From positions 1 through 64,000 of the forward strand of contig CAIYJE010000020.1 in the NCBI GenBank assembly GCA_903926465.1: a stretch of DNA of 64,000 nucleotides. The letters are read 5' to 3'. A program made the translations under genes and the position numbers. Origin of the DNA: an uncultured Planctomycetales bacterium. GTDB lineage: Bacteria > Planctomycetota > Planctomycetia > Isosphaerales > Isosphaeraceae. The notes beneath the pieces are model-generated. The model saw only the letters and a program-made list of their open reading frames with translations. It did not search any database and was not told the origin of the DNA. This document shows positions 45,244 through 56,208 of the stretch, one piece after another; positions within the stretch are counted from its first letter, which is position 1; each line of letters begins with the position of its first letter.

Positions 45244-46983
45244 TCAAGGGGTCGGGTTGGTCGAAGCGGAGAGGTCGATGGCCACACGGGCGCGAACAAT
45301 ATAACCGGATGCTGCAGGTGCAGCGGCTGAGGAACGTTCACGTAGCGGAATGGCGCCGTTATAAAAATTGGGTCGCGTGGTCCAGGGAAGCCAGTGTCTG
45401 GTCGAGACGGCCTCCACCAGTTGCAAACGACCATCTTCCTGGGCCAGAGCGAGACCAGGATCGGCTTCTTTCAGGTCTTGAGGAGAAGTGTAGATTAACC
45501 AATCCCCAGCCTGAAGTACGGTTTGATGGGGTTGAACGGGCGTGAATCCCAAACGCCGACCCTGGTCCGCGAGTTCGCCCCAGGACCGGGCGATAAAAAA
45601 GATCGGGTTCGATTTTGGGTCGGTTTTCGACAGCATCTGCACCCGTTTGCCCGCGAGCAAAGCGATCTGAGTGTCAACCAACTCTGTGACAATGAACAGC
45701 CCACCCACGATAAGACTCAAGACAAACACAGGCGCAAACGCCAGAGACTCGCTTACCGATGCATTCATTCGCCGCTCAGCCAGGCGTGCGAGTAACAGCG
45801 TGAGTACAGCCACGGTGATCGGCAGGCGTCGAACCGCCCCGTACGGAGATAGTACGATGCAGGAACCAATTTCAATCGCAAGCCAGACGATCAGACACCA
45901 TGTCAACCGATCGCCGATTGACACCCGGAACCACGGCACTACCGCAGCAACGGTAAGGCCGATGATGACAGGACCGATCCAGCCGGCGGTCACGTCCCAG
46001 AGACTCAGCCTCACTCCAGTTCGCCAGACAACCGGGAACATCTGAGCATTGTCGAGACCGCCCAACGGCAGCAAACAAACACCGACCAAGAGGGTCAGAC
46101 CCAACACCATGCGACGGCCTGCACCGAGCGCCATGGCACCCAATGGCACCAGCGCCGGGGCAACCACGCCACCGGTGCGGAGCAAATCCTTGATCATCAG
46201 CAAAGCATGGTTGCCACCGCCGCCAGGATGACGCGACAGGACCGTAAACAGGAACTGACTGGTTCCATAGCGATGGTGCACCCAGGCCTCCCAGATCACG
46301 AACATCACCACGGCAACAGCCGCACTGACCAGACCCTGGCGCCAGCGACCAGCCACCGCCGCCACAACGGTCAGTGTAAACGGGAGCGCAAGCATGGTGT
46401 ATTTGGTTTCGAGTGCCAGACCGGCCAGAAGACCAGTTCCGACCACAGTCATCCAGTCCTGCAGCCGCCAGCTCCTCAGGCCACCAGCAGCACCACTGCG
46501 GGTGTTCAGCAACACCGCCAAGGCCGCCATGGCAAGCGATTGCGCAGGCAGATCTTGCATCAAATTGAAGCTTGCCAGTACCGGAGCACCGGTCATCACC
46601 ATCCAAAACACGGCCGCCGTGTGTCCCGGCGTCATCTGCTTTGCAAGGCTCCAGACGCTTGAGCCAAGTAGTAAAGCAAACGGAGACATCCAGAGTTTGA
46701 GCGCCCAAACACAATCCCCCACCACTGCCATGCCGGCCGCCAGCCAGGAGGGCAAGACAGGCGGTGAAACATTTTCAATTGCCGGCACCACTTGGTAGGC
46801 ATAGACAGTGGTGCCACCATAAGGATCGAGCGGGTGTGCCGCGATGCGTCGGGCATGATCAAGGTAAGAGGGATCATCACAGACGGCTGGCTTGAGGCTA
46901 TTCAAGCCGGTGATCAGCAGTGCCACCGCGACCACATGCACGATGGGCCAACGAGCGAACTTGGTGAGGGCGTCAGTGGTCAT
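45244..46983 (-). CDS. Polytopic glycosyltransferase (GT39/ArnT-like)
   Basis: 579 aa, about ten or more membrane helices. The first loop has AVCDDPSYLDHARRIAAHP, matching the acidic D-[DE] motif of GT-C enzymes that use polyprenyl-phosphate sugars. The long C-terminal loop (LVDTQIALLAGKRVQMLSKT, LIYTSPQDL) is extracytoplasmic. It would transfer sugars from a lipid carrier to surface glycans or proteins. It starts in an ATGA overlap with the ASRT-like gene and ends the minus-strand sugar cluster. Confidence 0.82.
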   Translation of the reverse strand: MTTDALTKFARWPIVHVVAVALLITGLNSLKPAVCDDPSYLDHARRIAAHPLDPYGGTTVYAYQVVPAIENVSPPVLPSWLAAGMAVVGDCVWALKLWMSPFALLLGSSVWSLAKQMTPGHTAAVFWMVMTGAPVLASFNLMQDLPAQSLAMAALAVLLNTRSGAAGGLRSWRLQDWMTVVGTGLLAGLALETKYTMLALPFTLTVVAAVAGRWRQGLVSAAVAVVMFVIWEAWVHHRYGTSQFLFTVLSRHPGGGGNHALLMIKDLLRTGGVVAPALVPLGAMALGAGRRMVLGLTLLVGVCLLPLGGLDNAQMFPVVWRTGVRLSLWDVTAGWIGPVIIGLTVAAVVPWFRVSIGDRLTWCLIVWLAIEIGSCIVLSPYGAVRRLPITVAVLTLLLARLAERRMNASVSESLAFAPVFVLSLIVGGLFIVTELVDTQIALLAGKRVQMLSKTDPKSNPIFFIARSWGELADQGRRLGFTPVQPHQTVLQAGDWLIYTSPQDLKEADPGLALAQEDGRLQLVEAVSTRHWLPWTTRPNFYNGAIPLRERSSAAAPAASGYIVRARVAIDLSASTNPTP

Positions 46984-47456
46984 CGATCATTCGCCGGTGG
47001 TTGGCCACCCGGTTTTGGTCCAGCTTCAGGCTGTCGAACACTGGGAGTCTCGGCCGCCACGGCCGGTATGGTCCAGAACGTCATGAGCTCTCTGGAGTCG
47101 TACCAGTAGACATGCCGACGCCAGTTCGCAACCACCGGCACACTGCTGGTCAAGGTCTCGCCATGGTGACGGTTGAGCGTTACGAGCGGATCAATATGCA
47201 GGCGATTGGCCCGGCGCGGGGCGACCTTCCAGCAATGCTCTCGTCTGCCTTTCGCCTCATAAAGACCGAGGTTTAAATCCACTTCTTGATCTGTGGGATT
47301 CACAACCACTAACCACTCTGATTCGCGAATCCAGAGTTTCTCCTGATCGTCCATCACAATGCCATCCGCAATGTGCCACTGGGTCGCAAGCTGCCGAACG
47401 GCCAGGTAAGAGGCCGCAGCTTCACGAATCCCACGTGAGGAGATTGTGGTCAACAA
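46980..47456 (-). CDS. ASRT-like (sensory rhodopsin transducer-type) domain protein, probably truncated
   Basis: 158 aa as an open frame, with only a TTG available as start at the 5' end. The central part, WIRESEWLVVVNPTDQEVDL, followed by NRLHIDPL and SSVPVVANWRRHVYW, has the strand order and Arg/His pattern of the Anabaena sensory rhodopsin transducer-like family, small beta-sandwich ligand-binding proteins. The N-terminus overlaps the end of the broken FAD oxidoreductase in another frame. It may be the surviving C-terminal half of a longer protein brought here by a deletion. Stop overlaps the GT39 start. Confidence 0.45.
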   Translation of the reverse strand: MLTTISSRGIREAAASYLAVRQLATQWHIADGIVMDDQEKLWIRESEWLVVVNPTDQEVDLNLGLYEAKGRREHCWKVAPRRANRLHIDPLVTLNRHHGETLTSSVPVVANWRRHVYWYDSRELMTFWTIPAVAAETPSVRQPEAGPKPGGQPPANDR

Positions 47457-47795
47457 AGCCCAGGGCCGGAAACCTCAGGAATTCCCAGGCGTTCGACACC
47501 GAATGAAGCGCACCGTCAGCGAATACGCCCGTGCGCGTCGATTGCCACTGCATCTGAGCCTTTAGCTCAAGTTCCTCAAGCAAACCGAGCAAGCAGGAAT
47601 CAGAGAGCAACGTCACATGGTAATGCTTATCCCAGGTGAGATCGCCAATCTGCCAACCGGACGCCAGTCCGCCGGCAGTAGCATCGCCTTCAAATACGGT
47701 CACACGGCGCCCGGCACATGCAAGCCGCCAGCAAGAGTGAGCCCGAGCATGCCACCACTAACAATCGCCCACTGGTCTGTGTGCGGCTCTGGCAT
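47422..47795 (-). pseudogene. FAD-dependent amine-oxidase-like oxidoreductase, frameshifted N-terminal remnant
   Basis: From ATG 47795 the frame reads MPEPHTDQWAIVSGGMLGLT, the start of a GxGxxG-type FAD-binding fold, and hits TGA at 47700-47702. A different frame then continues RRVTVFEGDATAGGLAS, WQIGDLTWDKHYHVTLL and SNAWEFLRFPALGFVD to a stop at 47422. Joined, they match the first 125 residues or so of NAD(P)/FAD oxidoreductases often found in surface-sugar clusters (about 430 aa). So there is one frameshift near 47710 and loss of roughly the last two thirds. Confidence 0.7.
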
Positions 47796-47798
47796 GGG

Positions 47799-48443
47799 CT
47801 AAACCTCACCCAGTGGCGAAGCCGGTGGAGTAAGTTCGATAACCTCATTCGACTCTATTTTGTATTTCAAACCGCAGGCAGCGCATGTGATCTCAGAGTG
47901 CGAGACCGGGCGGTCCGCGTTCAAACGCTCAAGCAGATCACCACACCGACAGACGCAGCCAACAAGGCGTGCCGGATTACCCGAAACCAGGTGAAACGGG
48001 CGAACGCTTCGGGTGACTACGGTACCCATGCCAATCATGGACCAGCGGCCAATTTCAAGCCCACCCCGAACCGTTGCATTGGCTCCAATAGTGGCTCCGG
48101 CTCCCACCCGTGTGGTCAAAGTCCGTTCAGTCGGGGAGGAATCTCGCAATCGCGAGAGATCGGGGGTGGTGGCACGCGGGAAAAGCTCGTTGGTGAACAC
48201 CACGCCAATTGCCAACATCACGCCGTCTTCAATTTCCACTCCCGCACAAACACTGACGAACGGCCCTATTTTGCAGCGATTCCCGATTCTTACATCGTAG
48301 GCTATGGAAGCTTTACCTCCCACGATGCATTCAGCACCCAGGCAGGCATGGTGACGAATGTGGGCGTGATCCCAAATGGCCGTACCTGCACCAAGCTCGA
48401 CCCCTTCCTCGATCATGGCCGTCGGATGAATTCGGACGTTCAT
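47799..48443 (-). CDS. Hexapeptide-repeat acetyltransferase (WbpD/WlbB-like)
   Basis: 214 aa. Left-handed beta-helix repeats from the N-terminus: IHPTAMIEEGVELGAGTAIW, HHACLGAECIVGG, NRCKIGPFVSVCAGVEIEDG and GAGATIGANATVRGGLEIGR. The insertion VFTNELFPRA is typical of sugar-nucleotide N-acetyltransferases. A C-terminal zinc-ribbon-like tail carries CRCG and CAACG. By position with a Gfo/Idh dehydrogenase and a DegT aminotransferase it should acetylate the 3-amino group of a UDP-sugar, as WbpD does. The product name is by analogy. Confidence 0.85.
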   Translation of the reverse strand: MNVRIHPTAMIEEGVELGAGTAIWDHAHIRHHACLGAECIVGGKASIAYDVRIGNRCKIGPFVSVCAGVEIEDGVMLAIGVVFTNELFPRATTPDLSRLRDSSPTERTLTTRVGAGATIGANATVRGGLEIGRWSMIGMGTVVTRSVRPFHLVSGNPARLVGCVCRCGDLLERLNADRPVSHSEITCAACGLKYKIESNEVIELTPPASPLGEV

Positions 48444-48447
48444 GAGC

Positions 48448-49443
48448 TTACTCCACTCCTACCGAGGTCCAGCGGCGGTGCAAAATCGAGTCATAGGCCG
48501 CATCGATCACCGCAACCGATGCCAAGGCATCATCAGCCGTGACATGCAGCGGTTCAACACCGGCTATCGCCCGCGCAAAGTTCACCAACTGGGCACGAAA
48601 CGCAGCCACTTTGTCATAGCCAGAGCCAAGGGATACGGCATCTCCGCCGCCGAACAGCCGATAAGATGAGCCCTTCCAGCCAATCGAAAGCATTCCATCG
48701 CGGCCGTGCACGCGTACGAAATAGTCAACAGGCTGCGCCATCGACCACGATAGTTCCACACGCGCCAGAACCCCTGCGGTGTTGCGAGCCAGCACCTGCA
48801 CGGTCTCTTCCACATCCAACCCTTGAACCTGCGGTGCTACCGACGCGACAACCTCAGCAACTGGGCCGAGCAGGTATCGCATCAGGTCCGCCGCATGGGG
48901 CCCATTATCGATCAGCACGCCACCACCACTGATTCGTCGATCACTGTTCCAGCGGTTGCGCATCTCAAGCGAAGCGGTGAACACATTCTCATAGAGAATA
49001 ATCGGGCCCAAGAGGCCAGAATCGATCACATCGCGGGCACGGACCACATCGGCTACAAAGCGGAACTTTGAAGCCATGGTCAGGACCCGCCCCCAGTCGT
49101 GGGCTGCAGCCAGCATTCGCCTGGCCTCAACCAGGTTCACAGCCCAGGGTTTTTCGCACAATACATGTAAACCCGCGGCAAGTAACTGACAAACCACGTC
49201 CGCATGAGCGACTGGAGGGATACAGACGAGTGCGGCGTCCAGTTCCACACTGGCGAGCATGGTGTTCAGATCGGCGAACGCCAAGCAACCGGCCTGGTCG
49301 GCCACGGTTCGGGCTGCCTCGAACCTCGTATCAGCGACAGCGACCACACGCACTTCTGCACATCCAGCCAGCGCCTGAACATGCGTGTGAGCAATCGCAC
49401 CAGCACCCACCAGACCGAGCCGAAGCACCGGGACAGCACTCAT
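48448..49443 (-). CDS. Gfo/Idh/MocA sugar dehydrogenase (WbpB/WlbA-like)
   Basis: 331 aa. Rossmann motif RLGLVGAGAIAHTHVQAL, the catalytic Lys in HVLCEKPWAV, and GGGVLIDNGPHAADLMRYLL in the second domain with the His of the active site. Normal family length. ATG within an ATGA overlap with the aminotransferase; the acetyltransferase follows after 4 nt. The trio dehydrogenase-aminotransferase-acetyltransferase matches the route to 3-acetamido UDP-sugars in O-antigens. Confidence 0.88.
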   Translation of the reverse strand: MSAVPVLRLGLVGAGAIAHTHVQALAGCAEVRVVAVADTRFEAARTVADQAGCLAFADLNTMLASVELDAALVCIPPVAHADVVCQLLAAGLHVLCEKPWAVNLVEARRMLAAAHDWGRVLTMASKFRFVADVVRARDVIDSGLLGPIILYENVFTASLEMRNRWNSDRRISGGGVLIDNGPHAADLMRYLLGPVAEVVASVAPQVQGLDVEETVQVLARNTAGVLARVELSWSMAQPVDYFVRVHGRDGMLSIGWKGSSYRLFGGGDAVSLGSGYDKVAAFRAQLVNFARAIAGVEPLHVTADDALASVAVIDAAYDSILHRRWTSVGVE

Positions 49444-50676
49444 GCCTGGTTACTCCGCAACTGATCAACAGACTCACGGATCGCCTCACCCATGGCGTCA
49501 ATGTGCGCCGTGGTGAAACGTTCATTGAAAGGCAAAACCAAAATTCGCTCCAAACCATCAAACACACCGGGGAAGCGATCGGCTCGATAATCAACAGCCT
49601 CGGGTCTGGCCAGCGTGAACGGCCAGCGACTATCTCCAAAAGTGCGCTGCTCGCGAAAGACCTCGCATACAAAGGCGGGCTTCTGGATGTATCGTGGCGC
49701 CGACATAATGCCATATCGTTTCAAGATCGCGGCCAGCGCTATCGCACCGCCTGGTATCACCGCCGGATCGACATTGAGGCAATACCGCCAGTACACATGC
49801 TGGCTGTCTGACAAGACGACCGGGGTTTGAATCCCTTCAATCTGGCTCAGGAGGCTGGTCAACTGCCCCGCTCGGACCATGCGTGTGCGAACCACGTCTT
49901 CAAGTTTTTCAAGCTGCGCCAGTGCGACCGCGCCCTGCAACTCTGACAACGGTAATTAAGTGCCAGAAACGTATGATCGGGGTTGGGATCGCCATTTCCC
50001 CAGGCCTTATTCACGAACAGGGTCATGCGACGGGCCAACGCCGGGTCGTTGGTGGTCACTAACCCCCCTTCGCCCGAGGTGATATGTTTCCCCTGTTGCA
50101 TGGAAAAGCAACCGATCTGGCCAATCGACCCCACAAACGAACCGCCTGACTTCGCCAAAAACGCCTGCGCACAATCTTCAATCACTGGAATCGCATGCTG
50201 ATTCGCCAATGCCATGATGGCAGGCATATCACAAGGTTTTCCAAAGAGATGTGTCACAATGATACCGCGGGTGCGCGGACTGAGCCTGGCGGCAATCGTC
50301 TCTGCCGTGAGGTTACAGCTTGCGGCGTCGACATCTGCAAATACGGGGATGGCGCCTTGATAGAGGATCGGGGAAAGCGCACCCATGTCGGTAATGGGAG
50401 TGGTTATAAACTCATCGCCTGTTTGCGGGTTGAAGGCAGCGATGGCGCAGTGAATCGCCGCCGTGCCACTTGAGCAGGCCAGTGCGTGCTTCACACCCAG
50501 CAGGGAGGCGAACCGATCTTGAAGTTCCCGGGTAAAACGCCCCTTGGTGGCAGTGAGTGTGCCCGTGGCAATGGCGGCTGCCACAGCACGAATCTCAGCA
50601 TCGCCAAGGGTCCGGCCGGGCAGTCCTGATCGGACGGAAGTTCAATCTTTGCAGCGTCAAGAGTACCGGTTGCCAT
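49440..50676 (-). pseudogene. DegT/DnrJ/EryC1/StrS aminotransferase with two frameshifts
   Basis: The PLP aminotransferase core is obvious: ALACSSGTAAIHCAIAAF, PVIEDCAQAF and FSMQQGKHITSGEGGLVTT with the Schiff-base Lys. But the reading frame breaks twice. Near 50635-50640, MATGTLDAAKIELP (from ATG 50676) must shift to reach SVRSGLPGRTLGDAEIRAV. At 49948/49949, FLALNYR shifts into SELQGAVALAQLEKLEDVV. There, restoring one A (CGT-ATG-TCA instead of CGT-TGT-CA) recreates the family's NYRMSELQGA. Total length without shifts would be about 410 aa, normal. Either a real pseudogene or two assembly errors; neighbouring decay favours the first. Confidence 0.82.
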
Positions 50677-50718
50677 GTTCAGAGTGCTCGCGCTTCTAAA
50701 AGTTGGATATGGAACCAC

Positions 50719-51468
50719 TTATGATTGCAGGGCCCGCCGTAACCGTCGTCCCCAGCGAAAAACATCGACGATCTGGCCAGGGATGCGCTGCCAGGCCAGA
50801 CGCACGCCACGGTTACCGGTCGACTCTCGCCAGGCCAACCGCGCGGGGATTTCGACCACGTTCCAGTGTGCGGCAAAGGCCGCCTGGAGTATTTCCAGAT
50901 TAATCTCAACTCCATCGCATTGGAGATCGAGTTGAGCAAGTGATAGGCCACGATAACCGCGAACCATGCCCGTGAAGGTATGGAACTGACCTCCCGTGGT
51001 AAACCGGAGCCAGAAATTGGCCACACGACTCAAAAGTCGACGCCCGGCAGGCACGCCCAAGACCACCCCACCAGGTGCATAGGCAGAGGTCAGCGCAACA
51101 TCAGCCCCCGTGTTCACCGCTTCGACCAGTGGGTCCAAGTGATCTGGTGCATAGCTCAGATCTGCGTCCAGCGTTACCACAATATCTGCGTGGGCATGCG
51201 CAAAACCGGTCCGCAACGCCGCACCAAGACCGCGATTCATGGGATGATGGAGCACATTCATACGCGGGTCATCGCGCATCAAGGCGTCTGCAAGCTCGCC
51301 AGTGGTGTCGACACTGCCGTCATTCACAATGATAAATCGCCAATCTGAAATACCAGGCATCGTGGAAACGTAATTTCGAAGTTCGGCAAGGTTCGCCTGC
51401 AGAACGGTCGCCTCATTATGCGCCGGTATTACGATATCGAGAGTCACCCAAGGTTTAGGGCCAGCCAT
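50719..51468 (-). CDS. Family 2 glycosyltransferase (dolichyl-phosphate mannose synthase-like)
   Basis: 249 aa from ATG 51468. GT-A fold motifs: LDIVIPAHNEATVLQANLAE, FIIVNDGSVDTT, HHPMNRGLGAALRTGF and VVTLDADLSYAPDHL with the DxD metal site. No membrane helices at the C-terminus, so it resembles soluble DPM1-type enzymes that load a sugar onto polyprenyl phosphate. That product would feed the GT39 enzyme at the other end of the cluster. Confidence 0.88.
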   Translation of the reverse strand: MAGPKPWVTLDIVIPAHNEATVLQANLAELRNYVSTMPGISDWRFIIVNDGSVDTTGELADALMRDDPRMNVLHHPMNRGLGAALRTGFAHAHADIVVTLDADLSYAPDHLDPLVEAVNTGADVALTSAYAPGGVVLGVPAGRRLLSRVANFWLRFTTGGQFHTFTGMVRGYRGLSLAQLDLQCDGVEINLEILQAAFAAHWNVVEIPARLAWRESTGNRGVRLAWQRIPGQIVDVFRWGRRLRRALQS

Positions 51469-51850
51469 GGACCTACAACGATTCGGCGTGATCATGACCG
51501 CGAATTCCAGACTCTCGTGAAACTCGGCCTACAAAACTACTCGAAGTCAAACTTATCAGACCAATGCCGCTTCTAGAGCATTGGTAAAAACATACAACAC
51601 TCCCCAGCCAGCCTTGCGTTCCGGCGTTGATTTCGTTGACTACGAATGGACATCCCTGGTCCCCGCCCCAATCACGTACTGCCACGCTCACCCCAGCCCG
51701 CCATCGGAAGCATGGGAGCCTGAAGATCCTGATCTCCCGAATCCAAAACTGAACGCCGTCGGCCCTATGTTTACCAAAAACCCATGCATCCCAGGCTGAA
51801 CGGCTATCGACCTACACCCGAACAGGAACAGCGAAACGAACCAAACGCAC
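51469..51850. other. Intergenic, no gene seen
   Basis: About 380 bp between the GT2 start and the enolase terminator hairpin. AT content is higher than in the flanks around 51540-51600. It should hold the promoter for the sugar cluster (minus strand); no clear hexamers were found. Confidence 0.5.
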
Positions 51851-51886
51851 AGAGGGCGGCCCCGCACGTTTGCGGGACCGCCCTCT
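51851..51886 (-). terminator. Strong hairpin after enolase
   Basis: AGAGGGCGG (51851-51859) pairs with CCGCCCTCT (51878-51886), and an inner CCCGCA/TGCGGG stem closes a 4-nt loop. It lies 33 nt beyond the enolase stop. The T run is weak (GTGCGTTTGG), so it may act as a terminator or an mRNA 3' end stabiliser. Confidence 0.65.
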
Positions 51887-51918
51887 GGTATGCAAACTGG
51901 ATTCCAGGGACCTGGTTC

Positions 51919-53988
<2,070 letters not shown>

Positions 53989-54795
53989 TTATCGGCTCAA
54001 AGCCGGGTCGCCTTGACCCCCGGAACCGATCGGCGCGTTTTCGTTCGGTTGCGGAACGGCCAGCAACGGAATCACGTATTTCTTCAAGAAAAATGGGCTA
54101 TCGCAGCCCAGATGCCCCCCCAGATAGCCCGTTGCGGCCATCCGCCACCGCCAGCGCACCTGACACAACCGATCATGCGGGCTTGGCCCGTTCCCGGCCG
54201 GCTTCGACCCCCGGGGCCACCGGAACCCCGTCAGCCCGGCCGATACCGAATGCACCCGGTCTATCGTGCCAAAGATCAACGTGCCCGCCCCCAGCAAAAA
54301 GAGGTCGAACGGAGACCAGAACACGGTCAACATTCCATCCACAGCCGCCAGGGCTGAATCCAGGTCATAGTGACGAGACAGTGCCGGCGCCAGTAACACG
54401 GCCCCCTGCACCACCCCTGCCGGCAGCCGCTCCAGAGTTCGCACCACCACCCCCGTACCGCCCGACTTACCCACCAGGTACACCGGCACCTCTGGCCGTT
54501 CCGCCCGGAACGCCTGAATTTGGTCCGCCAGGCGAATGGCCCAGGCCTCCACATTGGCCGTGTTGGTCAGATCTTTGTGCCAACGCCCAAACCCATGACA
54601 CCACCGCACCACCTCCACCCGGTGGCCCCGAGCCACACGCCCGGCCATCACCTGCAAACTCACGCCGCACAGGTCCAGGCCGCCAATCCCATCGGCCACC
54701 AGCACCAGCGCCGACGCCTGGGAACGCGCAGGCGGCTCTGGCGTGGGACCGAACGCGAACCGGAACAGCCCACGCAACGCGGTTGTGAGAATCAT
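53989..54795 (-). CDS. Alpha/beta hydrolase-like protein
   Basis: 268 aa from ATG 54795, which has GGAG 8 nt upstream. ALVLVADGIGGLDLCG at the first strand and a nucleophile elbow VGKSGGTGVV (GxSxG) indicate the alpha/beta hydrolase fold; APALSRHYDLDSALAAVDG follows. The catalytic acid and His are not certain, though HDRLCQVRW (after GNGPSPHDR) is a candidate. Substrate unknown. It follows the small gene at 54832 by 36 nt and is probably co-transcribed. Confidence 0.75.
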   Translation of the reverse strand: MILTTALRGLFRFAFGPTPEPPARSQASALVLVADGIGGLDLCGVSLQVMAGRVARGHRVEVVRWCHGFGRWHKDLTNTANVEAWAIRLADQIQAFRAERPEVPVYLVGKSGGTGVVVRTLERLPAGVVQGAVLLAPALSRHYDLDSALAAVDGMLTVFWSPFDLFLLGAGTLIFGTIDRVHSVSAGLTGFRWPRGSKPAGNGPSPHDRLCQVRWRWRMAATGYLGGHLGCDSPFFLKKYVIPLLAVPQPNENAPIGSGGQGDPALSR

Positions 54796-54831
54796 CTTGA
54801 GCACTCCGCGCACGGAAGGATGTACCGCAGA

Positions 54832-55098
54832 TCAGTAGCTTACGATCAACGCCTGGAACCCGTAAATGAAGGTCTGGGCGAACGGCAGCTTGAAGATCAC
54901 CTGCTGGAACCCCAGCCTGATCACCCCGATTGGCGGCAGTTCGCTGGTGACCGTGGCGTGGGTGGGTGGCCGCTGGGGAGTGATTTTTGAGCCCTGCTGA
55001 TGGCATTCCAGCACAACAACCCGGGGCTGCCCAGGCTGCGAGTCGTGCAACAATCCGTGCCTATCCCAGAGCCCGGTCTCCTCTGCTCCTTGTGTCAT
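54832..55098 (-). CDS. Hypothetical small protein, 88 aa
   Basis: Starts at ATG 55098 with GGAG 6 nt upstream. The sequence looks protein-like (GLWDRHGLLHDSQPGQPRVV and VLECHQQGSKITPQRPPTHA) and ends with a hydrophobic stretch. No family recognised. Its Shine-Dalgarno site lies beside the loop and its ATG in one arm of a perfect 17-bp inverted repeat (55091-55130), so translation is likely controlled by RNA structure. Confidence 0.5.
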   Translation of the reverse strand: MTQGAEETGLWDRHGLLHDSQPGQPRVVVLECHQQGSKITPQRPPTHATVTSELPPIGVIRLGFQQVIFKLPFAQTFIYGFQALIVSY

Positions 55099-55130
55099 GG
55101 ATGACTCCAAGAAGAGTCATCCATGACACA
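55091..55130. repeat. Perfect 17-bp inverted repeat over a start codon
   Basis: TGTGTCATGGATGACTC (55091-55107) and GAGTCATCCATGACACA (55114-55130) are exact reverse complements with a 6-nt loop (CAAGAA). On the minus strand the downstream arm contains the ATG of the 88-aa gene. It could be a translational switch, a protein-binding operator or a terminator for an upstream transcript; there is no T run. Confidence 0.9.
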
Positions 55131-55959
55131 TCCGGAACGCTTCGCGGGCTTCGAAACATGTATAGAACAACGAGTGGTGATGCCTGGCATGTTGACGCCA
55201 ACGAGCCTTTCCTGCTCTCCGTTGGCCGCGATGTTCAACCTGCAGTCGACTCTGTTCAATTGCTACATCGAACGGGAGGCATCGGATCGGGAATCGCAGG
55301 GCTATGTACCACGCAGACCGTCGCTGCCCACACGATCACGATTCATGAGTGACAACCCGTTGGCCACACTTCGCGACCTGGCCCAGGCCGACCCCGAGAA
55401 ATGGGGCCCGCCCTGGCAGAGCATGAGCGCCAACTCCACGGCCTGCCGCCGCTGTGGAAGCAGGCGGTGAATCTCACCATGTCCGTGGTAAGCCACATGG
55501 CCGAAGGATTGCCACCCGTGAGTGAAGAAGTGCGGATAAAAGGCTTGAGGTTTGTCGTTGCTGTCCCAGATTCAAACCCTACCAAGGGCGATGCGCCGCC
55601 TGCGGGTGCTACGTGAGCCTGAAGACCCAGATGGGAGGTTCCATGACATGTCCGGAGGGACGGTGGAAAAACTAAACTTGCGTACATAGCTTCAGTCGCA
55701 CGGCAAGATCAATAAGTTCCGAGTTAGCTCAGCCTCAGGAACGGTCGACGACATGATTACGCGTAGCATCAACCACAGGCAATACTGTCGGACTTGCCAC
55801 AGATGCCGATCCGTCGCAAAATCCTTCAAGAAAGTTGAAGGTTCGCGTCATACGATCCCCTGCCTGGATTGCCTAGTTCCTCAAAACAATGAGCGATGCC
55901 TCCAAAACCTCCAAGTTTCTGACTTCGGCTGGGCGATTGACCTTGGTAGGATTAGATTT
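55131..55959. other. Non-coding stretch with repeat traces
   Basis: No convincing gene in about 830 bp. CCATGACACATCCGGA (55121-55136) recurs as CCATGACATGTCCGGA (55641-55656), and 55593-55642 resembles 17594-17644. Base composition is less GC-rich than in genes. It may be old mobile-element debris. Confidence 0.45.
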
Positions 55960-56208
55960 ATGGCCACCATCACGCTACCGTCGATGAATGAACTGCTCAG
56001 GCCGCTCGGCCAGAACCTTACGCCAGACTACGCGCGTACGTTGATCGGGTTGAAGGCCGACGCCAACGACCAGAAGCGAATGGCCACACTCGCGGCTAAA
56101 GCGAATGAGGGCACGCTGAGAGCCACAGAGAAGGAGGAGTACCACTCCTACGTCCTTGCGGGCAGCATGATTGCCTATCTGCAAGCACAGGCCCGCCTTG
56201 AGTCATGA
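55960..56208 (+). CDS. Small conserved protein usually paired with HNH nuclease, 82 aa
   Basis: ATG 55960 with TAGGA 9 nt upstream. Pattern LPSMNELLRPLGQNLTPDYA, then LAAKANEGTLRATEKEEYHS and a C-terminal helix GSMIAYLQAQARLES. I recognise this as the small soluble helical protein that precedes an HNH endonuclease gene in many planctomycetes and cyanobacteria; a toxin-antitoxin-like role is possible but not shown. Here the nuclease partner directly downstream is destroyed. Confidence 0.7.
   Translation: MATITLPSMNELLRPLGQNLTPDYARTLIGLKADANDQKRMATLAAKANEGTLRATEKEEYHSYVLAGSMIAYLQAQARLES

Noticed and set aside
44652-45434. 260-codon minus-strand frame over the 128-aa hypothetical
   Set aside because: Arg/Pro-rich, spans into the GT39 3' end and has no start signal.
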